This document shows, in pieces, positions 13,505-19,784 of a stretch of DNA of 24,721 bases. Both the position numbers and the translations under genes were made by a program. This DNA is from JBCBXA01 sp039816825 (lineage in GTDB: Bacteria; Pseudomonadota; Alphaproteobacteria; Rhizobiales; Rhizobiaceae). Location of the stretch: contig JBCBXA010000038.1 of assembly GCA_039816825.1 (NCBI GenBank), forward strand, positions 1 to 24,721. Reading direction: 5' to 3'. The notes beneath the pieces are model-generated. The model had not been told where the DNA came from. It searched no databases and worked only from the letters and a program-made list of their open reading frames with translations. The stretch's first letter is position 1; every line of letters begins with the position of its first letter.

Positions 13505-13951
13505 GTGTCTGATAAAAAAAGCCCCGACTTGCTGAAGTCTTCCCTCCGGCTGCTGGCCACCGCGCAGTTTCAATCCGAACTCGAGCACTATGTTTCAGCT
13601 GCCCTGTTGGTTCATGCGGTGCCCGTGGACGGAGTCGTGCGCGACGAGGAACTGGAAGCCATCCACCGCATTTTGTGCGAGGACTTTGATCTGCCGGACC
13701 AGCAGGTCGAGAACCTCATTTTCATGATGCAGGATGCGGATCGTCGCCAGGGATTTTATGACGAAGTGTTGGAGTTGGCGCGCTCGGAGCTCGCCCACGC
13801 CGAAAGGCGCAATCTGGTGAGCCAGATGTGGGAGGTCTGCTTTTCAGACGGACATTTGCACGAGGCGGAAGGCAACCTCGTCATGCAGGCCGGTGTCGAT
13901 ATGGGGTTGGACGTCGAAGAGGCGATTGCCTTGATGACCACCAATAACTGA
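13505..13951 (+). CDS. TerB-like (tellurite-resistance-fold) protein (148 aa)
   Basis: This is an all-helical acidic protein matching the TerB-like family. Two repeated helical halves each carry a short acidic loop: VPVDGVVRDEELEAIHRIL near residues 37-55 and CFSDGHLHEAEGNLVMQ near 111-127, which align with the metal-binding Asp/Glu loops of TerB. Despite the family name, chromosomal stand-alone copies are not evidence for tellurite resistance. The start is GTG at 13505 with a GGTGA-like site just upstream; no ATG is available near the conserved N-terminus. It is 83 bases after the DUF971 gene and may be a separate unit. Specific function is unknown. Confidence 0.82.
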   Translation: MSDKKSPDLLKSSLRLLATAQFQSELEHYVSAALLVHAVPVDGVVRDEELEAIHRILCEDFDLPDQQVENLIFMMQDADRRQGFYDEVLELARSELAHAERRNLVSQMWEVCFSDGHLHEAEGNLVMQAGVDMGLDVEEAIALMTTNN

Positions 13952-13979
13952 GGCCGGAACACGGCATCAGGTTCTCAAC

Positions 13980-13992
13980 TCATACTGTATGA
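13980..13992. repeat. 13-base palindrome abutting the tRNA-Val 3' end
   Basis: TCATAC (13980-13985), one central base, GTATGA (13987-13992), touching the encoded CCA end of the minus-strand tRNA. It may be a short 3' trailer hairpin or a recombinase-type core beside a tRNA gene. No integrase is present here. Confidence 0.35.
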
Positions 13993-14067
13993 TGGTGGGT
14001 GATACTGGGATTGAACCAGTGACCCCTGCCGTGTGAAGGCAGTGCTCTCCCGCTGAGCTAATCACCC
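13993..14067 (-). tRNA. tRNA-Val (anticodon CAC)
   Basis: A 75-nt cloverleaf including an encoded CCA. On the minus strand: acceptor GGGTGAT pairs with ATCACCC; D-arm GCTC/GAGC; anticodon stem CTGCC/GGCAG with loop TTCACAC, anticodon CAC at 14035-14033; variable loop GGGTC; T-arm ACTGG-TTCAATC-CCAGT; discriminator A; then CCA. All stems pair perfectly. It reads the valine codon GUG. It lies 35 bases downstream of gph on the same strand and could be processed from the same transcript. Confidence 0.97.
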
Positions 14068-14102
14068 GTTGGCGGAGCTATAGGGGTGAGGGCGAGAAAC
14101 TG

Positions 14103-14789
14103 TCAAGCAGAGCGGTGTTCAGAGATGAGCTGTTCGATCTTATCGACTGATATGTCGTGCCAGATCTCAATCACCAGATCAGGTTTGAGCTCGGCGATAG
14201 GAACATCGGTATAGCCAAAGGGAACCCCAATAACGGGTATGCCTGCCGACCGGGCACCCGCGACGTCTGATACAGAGTCGCCAAACATGATGGCTTGGCG
14301 CGGGTCCCCGCGGGCCGCCTCTATGGTCGAGAGCAGATGCCGTCCATCGGGTTTCCGATATGCAAAAAGGTCGCCACCGCAAACGGCATCGAACAGACTG
14401 GTCTTTTGGAGGCAGGCCAGAAGTCGGTCTGCCAACGCCTGGGGTTTGTTTGTGCACACGGCGGTGGCCCAGCCTGCGCGGCGAAGGTCCTGCACCAACC
14501 CCAAGACGCCGTCGAAGAATACCGTATGGCCGGGCATATGGGTTTCGTAATGCTCCAGAAACAGCGGATGGAGTTCAGCCATCAACTCATCGGTCGGTTT
14601 GACATCATGGGCCTTCAGCGTTCGCTCAATCATGACGCGACCGCCCTGACCCACAGCGAAGTTCAAAAAATCGAGGCTCACGGGCGGAATGCCAATGGTC
14701 GCGACGGCATGGTTCAGGCTGTCACGCAAATCCGGGCCGGTGTCGGCGAGGGTTCCGTCAAGATCAAAAAGCGCAATGGGTTTGCTCAT
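14103..14789 (-). CDS. gph: Phosphoglycolate phosphatase, HAD family (228 aa)
   Basis: This HAD-superfamily phosphatase probably removes phosphate from 2-phosphoglycolate produced by oxidative DNA repair or Rubisco oxygenation. HAD motifs are all present: FDLDGTL with nucleophile Asp9 and acid/base Asp11, CTNKP (motif II Thr), a Lys in YRKPDGRHL (motif III), and FGDSVSDVAGA (motif IV). The cap domain sits between motifs I and II (C1 type). Start ATG at 14789 (MSKPIALFDLDG) places motif I at the normal position. The frame stays open for 182 more codons upstream, but that part is antisense to rpiA and not family sequence. HAD specificity is hard to predict, so the exact substrate is likely but not certain. 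It diverges from rpiA. Confidence 0.88.
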   Translation of the reverse strand: MSKPIALFDLDGTLADTGPDLRDSLNHAVATIGIPPVSLDFLNFAVGQGGRVMIERTLKAHDVKPTDELMAELHPLFLEHYETHMPGHTVFFDGVLGLVQDLRRAGWATAVCTNKPQALADRLLACLQKTSLFDAVCGGDLFAYRKPDGRHLLSTIEAARGDPRQAIMFGDSVSDVAGARSAGIPVIGVPFGYTDVPIAELKPDLVIEIWHDISVDKIEQLISEHRSA

Positions 14790-14915
14790 GGGGTGCCAGT
14801 AGCCAAGTCCGTGCAGCAGGTAAACGCGGAGATGTAGGTAAGCGTGGAAAAGATCCGTCGACCGTGCCGGGCCGTGCTGTTCGTGCTTTTGCACCTCCCA
14901 CAAAGCGGCTAAGCG

Positions 14916-14959
14916 ACTGCCAACGGGGGCACCATGAACTGCCAACAGGGGCACCATGA
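14916..14959 (+). repeat. 22-bp tandem duplication just before the rpiA start
   Basis: Two adjacent 22-bp units (14916-14937 and 14938-14959) match at 21 of 22 positions; each contains CTGCCAAC, a G-run, and GCACCATGA. Each copy supplies a G-rich element and an ATG (14934 and 14956), but the copies are out of frame with each other because 22 is not a multiple of three. Confidence 0.85.
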
Positions 14960-14973
14960 AAGGCAGGTCGGCC

Positions 14974-15660
14974 ATGACAGATCTAAAGGCTGCAGTGGGG
15001 GAGGCCGCTGCCAAGCGCGTGACTGACGGCATGAAGCTGGGAATCGGTACTGGCTCGACGGCTGAAGCGTTTGTGCGGGCGCTGGCCGTTCGCGTCAGAG
15101 ACGGCTTGCAGATCGTAGGCGTACCCACATCGATCCGCACCGCCAATCTGTGTGCGGAACTCGGGGTGCCTCTGACGAGCCTCGAAGAAACGCCCCAGCT
15201 CGATCTGACAATCGATGGCGCGGACGAAATTGGCCCGGACCTGGTGTTGATCAAGGGTGGCGGCGGCGCGCTTCTGCGCGAGAAAATTGTCGCCATGGCA
15301 TCTGACCGAATGCTGGTCATCGCCGATGAAAGCAAACTGGTGGATCCCCTGGGAGCCTATCCGCTTCCCATTGAGGTCACAGACTTTGGTCTTGCGGCGA
15401 CGGAAAGCGCCATTCGCCAGGTGGCGGACGATATGGGTCTGGATGGTCCACTTCGCCTGCGGATGGAGGGCGAGCAGCCTTTCCGGACCGATGGAGGACA
15501 CCTCATCCTCGACGCATCTTTTGGCCGCATTGTCGAACCAGAAGCCCTCGCATCGAGACTAAACGCCATTGCAGGCGTGATGGAGCATGGATTGTTCGTC
15601 GATATTGCTACTGAAGCCCTTGTGGCAGGTGGCGAAGGTGTGAAATTACTGCCTCGCTGA
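14974..15660 (+). CDS. rpiA: Ribose-5-phosphate isomerase A (228 aa)
   Basis: This enzyme interconverts ribose 5-phosphate and ribulose 5-phosphate in the non-oxidative pentose phosphate pathway. Motifs are GIGTGSTAEAFV (24-35), TIDGADEIG (79-87) and LIKGGGGALLREK (92-104). With ATG at 14974 (MTDLKAAVGEAA), Asp81, Asp84, Lys94 and Glu103 fall at the same numbers as the catalytic residues of E. coli RpiA, which supports this start. A GGCAGG site lies about six bases upstream. ATG at 14956 is in frame and adds six residues (MKGRSA), and it sits in the tandem duplication. The gene begins the plus-strand run rpiA-DUF2059-gor-aroG, an order that I recall recurring in part in Hyphomicrobiales. It would feed NADPH and pentose balance next to glutathione reductase. 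Confidence 0.95.
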   Translation: MTDLKAAVGEAAAKRVTDGMKLGIGTGSTAEAFVRALAVRVRDGLQIVGVPTSIRTANLCAELGVPLTSLEETPQLDLTIDGADEIGPDLVLIKGGGGALLREKIVAMASDRMLVIADESKLVDPLGAYPLPIEVTDFGLAATESAIRQVADDMGLDGPLRLRMEGEQPFRTDGGHLILDASFGRIVEPEALASRLNAIAGVMEHGLFVDIATEALVAGGEGVKLLPR

Positions 15661-15725
15661 TGCGGATCGGTGAGCTGCGTCCGATAACAGTGTTGTTTTC
15701 GCGGCGGTATTAAGGAAGTTCGAAA

Positions 15726-16304
15726 ATGCAAAACACTCAACGCGGTTCCAACCGGTTTGCGGCAACAGCGCTTGGACTTGGACTGGCTGCACTCGTGGCT
15801 GGATCAGGCCCTGCCATCGCGCAAGACATATCCGACAGCCATCTGGCCGCCGCCCGCGCCACAGTTAATGCCTCTGAGGCGACTACTCGTTTCGACATTA
15901 TTCTTCCTCAGGTTCTTCAGGACGTGAAAACGCGGTTCATTTCCAATCGTCCTGATCTTGAGAACGAGATCACGGAAGTGGCCAATGAAGAAGCCATCGC
16001 TATTGCCTCCCGTCGCGCCGACCTTGAGCGCGAAGTGGCTACCATCTTTGCCCGTGTTTTTTCTGAAGCTGAGCTTCAGGAACTGGAGGCTTTTTATTCG
16101 ACAGAGGTTGGCAAGAAGCTTTTGGCGGAAACCGATGTCATCGGGCGCCAGATCCTTGCTGCCAGCCGCGTCTGGGCAAATGGCATAGCTCGTGACCTTG
16201 AGGTAAACGTGGCGCGCAAGCTGGATGAACAGTTTGGTGCGACCGTTGAGCCTGCGGAAGAAGCCGCGCCGGCCGACGGTGCTGAGGCCACACCAACTCA
16301 ATAA
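15726..16304 (+). CDS. DUF2059 periplasmic protein with signal peptide (192 aa)
   Basis: This is a secreted or periplasmic protein of the DUF2059 family. The N-terminus has a positively charged region (QRGSNR), a hydrophobic core (AATALGLGLAALVAG) and a signal-peptidase-I-type site AIA|QD near residues 31-33. The mature part is helical; the DUF2059 core (about 80-150) contains EVATIFARVFSEAELQELEAFYSTEVGKKLL, the family's best conserved stretch. The last 20 residues are Ala/Glu/Pro-rich and disordered-looking. The ATG has an AAGGAAG site about eight bases upstream. It is flanked by rpiA (65 bases) and gor (72 bases) on the same strand. No function is established; the recurrent association with gor is the main clue. 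Confidence 0.9.
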   Translation: MQNTQRGSNRFAATALGLGLAALVAGSGPAIAQDISDSHLAAARATVNASEATTRFDIILPQVLQDVKTRFISNRPDLENEITEVANEEAIAIASRRADLEREVATIFARVFSEAELQELEAFYSTEVGKKLLAETDVIGRQILAASRVWANGIARDLEVNVARKLDEQFGATVEPAEEAAPADGAEATPTQ

Positions 16305-16335
16305 ATCAATGTCAAAACAGGTGAGGGCGGTGTCG

Positions 16336-16350
16336 ATGAGCCTGGCTCAT
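16336..16350. promoter_or_regulatory. Near-perfect palindrome upstream of gor (candidate operator)
   Basis: ATGAGCC (16336-16342), one base, GGCTCAT (16344-16350), with a further GTC/GAC pair one base outside each arm. A one-base centre disfavours an RNA hairpin and fits a dimeric DNA-binding protein. It ends 26 bases before the gor ATG. Confidence 0.4.
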
Positions 16351-16376
16351 GACGGTGCCTAAGCTGGGGCGCTAAC

Positions 16377-17771
16377 ATGGCTGAATTCGACTACGATCTC
16401 TTCGTAATTGGTGGCGGTTCCGGCGGTGTCCGCGCAGCTCGCGTTGCGGCTGGCCTGGGGAAACGCGTCGGCATTGCCGAAGAGTTCCGCTACGGCGGCA
16501 CCTGTGTGATCCGTGGGTGCGTGCCCAAGAAACTCTATGTTTACGCATCACAACAGGCTGAGCATTTCGAAGACGCTGTGGGCTACGGGTTCTCTGTTGG
16601 TCCGCACAGCTTCGACTGGCCCACCCTTGTTGAAGCCAAAGATGCCGAAATTGACCGGCTGGAGGGTCTTTACCGCAAGGGGCTCGACGGCAACGGAGCT
16701 GACATCTTCGACAGCCGGGCTGTGCTCACCGGACAGCACTCCATCAAACTTGTTTCTGAAGACCGCGAAGTCAGCGCCGAACGCATACTGATAGCGGTTG
16801 GCGGGCGTCCCAACCCCCATGCCGCTCTGGAAGGCCACGAGCACTGCATCAGCTCGAATGAGGCGTTTGATCTCGAAGAATTTCCCAAGAAGATCATCAT
16901 CGCAGGTGGCGGTTATATCGCCGTGGAGTTTGCCGGCATTTTTGCCGGTCTGGGCGCCGACGTGACGCTGCTCTATCGTGGCAGGGAGATCCTGAGCCGG
17001 TTCGATCATGACATGCGGGTGAATCTGCATGAGGAAATGACGCGCAAAGGCATTCGTATCATCACTGAAACGGTGTTCAGCAAGATCGAAAAGCCTGAGA
17101 ACCGCAGGTTGAGGGCGACGTTGAGCGATGGGCGGGAACTGGAGGCCGACCAGATCATGCTCGCTCTGGGCCGTTTGCCCAACACGGCTGAGCTCGGGCT
17201 CGAAACAGCTGGCGTGGAAACCGGAAAGCGCGGCGAGATCATCGTTGATGAGTATTCCCGCACCAATGTGCCGCACATTCTCGCTGTCGGGGATGTCACA
17301 GACCGCGTGCAACTCACGCCTGTGGCCATCCATGAGGCCATGTGCCTGATTGAGACCGAGTTCAAAGACAATCCGACCAGCCCTGATCATGACATGATCG
17401 CGACCGCTGTCTTCTCTCAGCCTGAGATCGGGACAGTTGGGCTGAGTGAAGAAGCGGCGGCAGCGAAGTATGCGAACCTGTCCGTGTTCCGCGCGCGTTT
17501 CCGACCCATGAAATATGTGCTCCCGAAGCGAGACAGCTATGCGGTCATGAAGCTGATCGTGGATGAGCAGAGTGACAGGGTCGTCGGTGCGCACATTCTG
17601 GGGCCGGAAGCAGGTGAAATGGCTCAGCTGCTTGGGATCATTTTGAAAGCTGGCTGCACCAAGGCGCATTTCGACGCGACGATGGCCTTGCACCCCTCAG
17701 CGGCCGAAGAGCTGGTGACCATGTATCAACCCACCTACCGTGTGGTGGATGGCAAAAAGGTAGACGGCTAG
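16377..17771 (+). CDS. gor: Glutathione-disulfide reductase (464 aa)
   Basis: This is a homodimeric FAD enzyme that reduces glutathione disulfide with NADPH. The FAD dinucleotide fold is FVIGGGSGGVRAAR (9-22). The redox-active disulfide is Cys43/Cys48 in GGTCVIRGCVPKK, the Ile-Arg variant of the usual CVNVGC. The NADPH domain shows IIAGGGYIAVEFAG and the basic YRGREILSRFD loop that favours NADPH. VLAVGDVT marks the second FAD contact, and the C-terminal dimer motif ALHPSAAEE supplies the active-site base His439 to the partner subunit. ATG at 16377 gives the standard length. A palindrome lies 26 bases upstream. The GFA-family gene two genes downstream also has a glutathione connection. Confidence 0.95.
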   Translation: MAEFDYDLFVIGGGSGGVRAARVAAGLGKRVGIAEEFRYGGTCVIRGCVPKKLYVYASQQAEHFEDAVGYGFSVGPHSFDWPTLVEAKDAEIDRLEGLYRKGLDGNGADIFDSRAVLTGQHSIKLVSEDREVSAERILIAVGGRPNPHAALEGHEHCISSNEAFDLEEFPKKIIIAGGGYIAVEFAGIFAGLGADVTLLYRGREILSRFDHDMRVNLHEEMTRKGIRIITETVFSKIEKPENRRLRATLSDGRELEADQIMLALGRLPNTAELGLETAGVETGKRGEIIVDEYSRTNVPHILAVGDVTDRVQLTPVAIHEAMCLIETEFKDNPTSPDHDMIATAVFSQPEIGTVGLSEEAAAAKYANLSVFRARFRPMKYVLPKRDSYAVMKLIVDEQSDRVVGAHILGPEAGEMAQLLGIILKAGCTKAHFDATMALHPSAAEELVTMYQPTYRVVDGKKVDG

Positions 17772-17824
17772 GGCCGAGCCCGCCTCGGTCAATACCAAGC
17801 TGCAACTTTCCACCATTGGTGGCA

Positions 17825-17852
17825 TTGGAATGCGCTTCGAAGGGCGTATAAG
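17825..17852 (+). promoter_or_regulatory. Candidate sigma-70-type promoter for the DAHP synthase gene
   Basis: TTGGAA (17825-17830), 16-base spacer, TATAAG (17847-17852), about 60 bases before the start at 17912. Four of six and five of six bases match the consensus hexamers. A small CCACC-ATT-GGTGG dyad (17810-17822) lies just upstream. This would make aroG separately expressible from gor. Confidence 0.4.
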
Positions 17853-17911
17853 GGCCTCTGCGCAGGCGCATGGGCGCCGCATATTCAAACATCCTGATAG
17901 GGAACAAAGCG

Positions 17912-19291
17912 ATGTCTGCTAACTGGTCACCACGGTCCTGGCGCGAAAAGCCAATTCTGCAGGTGCCTGCTTATCCAGATGCTGCCGAACTTGAACGCAC
18001 TGAGGAACGACTGGCGTCGTTCCCTCCGCTCGTTTTCGCTGGTGAGGCGCGGGCACTTCGCAAACAGTTGGGCGAAGTTGCAAAGGGGAACGCTTTCCTT
18101 CTGCAGGGTGGTGATTGTGCCGAGAGCTTCGCGGAGCATGGCGCGGACAACATCCGCGACTTCTTCCGCCTGTTCCTGCAGATGGCAGTTGTGCTCACCT
18201 ATTCCGGATCCAAGCCTGTGGTGAAAGTTGGTCGCGTCGCTGGCCAGTTCGCAAAGCCGCGCTCGTCAGACAATGAGACCAAGGGTGATGTGACGCTGCC
18301 CAGCTATCGTGGCGACATCATCAACGGCATTGGCTTCGACGAGAAAAGCCGTGTGCCGGACCCTGAGCGCCAGATCATGGCATACCGCCAGTCTGCGGCG
18401 ACGCTGAATCTACTCCGGGCTTTCGCCCAGGGTGGCTACGCCAATCTGGAGATGGTCCAGCAGTGGATGCTCGGTTTTGTGCGTAACAGCCCGCAGGGCG
18501 AGCGCTATGCCGATCTGGCTGAACGTATCTCGGAGAGCCTCAACTTCATGCGGGCCATCGGTTTTGCCGCCGAGGATCATCAAAAGCTCCGTGAGACCGA
18601 TTTCTACACCAGCCATGAAGCACTACTGCTCGGCTATGAGGAAGCGTTGACGCGGATGGATTCAACCACCGGCGAGCATTACGCCACATCCGGTCACATG
18701 ATCTGGATCGGCGACCGCACCCGTCAGCCAGATCATGCCCATGTGGAGTACTGCCGTGGAATCAAGAATCCGGTTGGCCTCAAGTGCGGCCCGTCCACCA
18801 CGCCGGTCGGCCTGCTTGAGCTGATCGACATTCTCAATCCAGAGAACGAAGCCGGTCGCCTGACGCTGATCTGCCGCTTTGGCGAAGAGAATGTGGCCGG
18901 CCATCTGCCGCAGCTCATTCGCGCCGTCAAAGCCGAGGGCCGCAACGTTGTATGGTCGTGCGATCCGATGCACGGCAACACCGTGTCGATGAACGGCTAC
19001 AAGACTCGACCGTTTGACCGCGTGCTGGGCGAAGTCGAGCATTTCTTCGACATCCACCAGGCCGAGGGAACCTATGCGGGTGGCGTTCATTTCGAGATGA
19101 CCGGCAAAAATGTGACCGAGTGCACCGGTGGTGCCGTCGCGATTACCGGCGATGATCTCAAGGACCGTTACCACACGCATTGTGACCCACGTCTCAATGC
19201 CGATCAGGCTCTGGAGCTGAGTTTCCTGATCGCAGAGCGCCTCAAGCGTCAGCATGAGGAAGACGCCGCCAAAGCCGTCGTCAATGGCTGA
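17912..19291 (+). CDS. aroG: Class II 3-deoxy-7-phosphoheptulonate (DAHP) synthase (459 aa)
   Basis: This is the first enzyme of the shikimate pathway, condensing phosphoenolpyruvate with erythrose 4-phosphate. It is the plant/actinobacterial-like class II type, not the E. coli AroFGH type. Landmarks are LLQGGDCAESF with metal-ligand Cys69, VGRVAGQFAKPRS, PSYRGDIING, GHMIWIGDRTRQPDHAHVEY, GIKNPVGLKCGPST, CDPMHGNT (metal His), GGVHFEMTGKNVTEC (metal Glu) and HCDPRLN (metal Asp). I chose ATG at 17912 (MSANWSPRSW) with AGGGAA about nine bases upstream; an in-frame start at 17870 would add 14 residues not typical of the family. The erythrose 4-phosphate it uses comes from the pathway that includes RpiA. 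It overlaps the GFA-family gene by eight bases. Confidence 0.95.
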   Translation: MSANWSPRSWREKPILQVPAYPDAAELERTEERLASFPPLVFAGEARALRKQLGEVAKGNAFLLQGGDCAESFAEHGADNIRDFFRLFLQMAVVLTYSGSKPVVKVGRVAGQFAKPRSSDNETKGDVTLPSYRGDIINGIGFDEKSRVPDPERQIMAYRQSAATLNLLRAFAQGGYANLEMVQQWMLGFVRNSPQGERYADLAERISESLNFMRAIGFAAEDHQKLRETDFYTSHEALLLGYEEALTRMDSTTGEHYATSGHMIWIGDRTRQPDHAHVEYCRGIKNPVGLKCGPSTTPVGLLELIDILNPENEAGRLTLICRFGEENVAGHLPQLIRAVKAEGRNVVWSCDPMHGNTVSMNGYKTRPFDRVLGEVEHFFDIHQAEGTYAGGVHFEMTGKNVTECTGGAVAITGDDLKDRYHTHCDPRLNADQALELSFLIAERLKRQHEEDAAKAVVNG

Positions 19292-19736
19292 CACGGCTTC
19301 CGCTGAGCCCTTTGCAACCGGGCGGTGCCTTTGCGGCGCCGTCAGTTTTGCTGTCCGTGGACCGGTGCGCGAAGTGGTTGCCTGTCACTGCAAGCAGTGC
19401 CGAAATCAGACTGGTAGTTTTGTGATGGCGTCTGCGGCGCGGGCGGTAGACGTGTCCATCACTGGCGAGGAACACGTCCGCTGGTTTTCTGCCTCACCTG
19501 AGGCTGAGCGGGGCTTCTGCTCAACCTGCGGATCGCTTCTGTTCTGGCGGCCCGAGGGCGGCGACAGTCTGTCCTTGATGGCCGGGGCCTTTGACGAGCC
19601 ATCCGTGTTGCGGACGGCGGGCCATATCTTTTGCGCCGACAAGGGCGAGTACTACGAAATCCCGGACGACACGTTGCAGTTCGCGCAAGCTGACAGCGGC
19701 GAATTGCGCGTCTGGATCGAGCCCGCAGCCCAATAG
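19284..19736 (+). CDS. GFA (CENP-V/glutathione-dependent formaldehyde-activating-like) zinc protein (150 aa)
   Basis: This is a small zinc-binding protein of the GFA superfamily. All expected cysteine ligands are visible: Cys15 and Cys17 (RCLCGAV), Cys34, Cys36 and Cys39 (CHCKQCR), and Cys79 and Cys82 (GFCSTCGS), followed by FRP-like FWRPEGG. The founding member was proposed to couple formaldehyde to glutathione, but most homologues have no proven activity, so I do not assign one. ATG at 19284 overlaps the DAHP synthase stop (ATGGCTGA), giving an eight-base overlap and likely translational coupling. It may share a transcript with aroG and nadE. The glutathione theme is shared with gor upstream. 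Confidence 0.88.
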   Translation: MADTASAEPFATGRCLCGAVSFAVRGPVREVVACHCKQCRNQTGSFVMASAARAVDVSITGEEHVRWFSASPEAERGFCSTCGSLLFWRPEGGDSLSLMAGAFDEPSVLRTAGHIFCADKGEYYEIPDDTLQFAQADSGELRVWIEPAAQ

Positions 19737-19753
19737 CGTTTCGCCGCAATAGA

Positions 19754-19782
19754 CAGCGGTGATGGTCAGGCCTAAACCGCTG
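19754..19782 (+). promoter_or_regulatory. Hairpin occupying the nadE ribosome-site region
   Basis: Arms CAGCGGT (19754-19760) and ACCGCTG (19776-19782) with a 15-base loop, ending two bases before the nadE ATG. No Shine-Dalgarno-like sequence is visible in the gap. The fold could influence translation initiation or be a DNA dyad; function unknown. Confidence 0.4.
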
Positions 19783-19784
19783 CT

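Noticed and set aside
13505..13951. Tellurite resistance locus
   Set aside because: Only a lone TerB-fold gene is present, without terA/C/D/E-type partners; the fold occurs in many unrelated settings.
14790..15335. A long minus-strand extension of the gph frame (182 extra codons) covering the rpiA 5' half
   Set aside because: It is antisense to conserved rpiA codons, lacks phosphatase-family sequence, and the HAD nucleophile motif starts properly from ATG 14789.
16548..17693. A 381-codon open frame antisense to gor
   Set aside because: gor is clearly the coding strand by its complete catalytic motifs, and the antisense frame shows no family pattern.
17771..17810. Terminator after gor based on CCGAG/CTCGG
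   Set aside because: The stem is only five pairs and is followed by no T-tract, so support is too weak to annotate.
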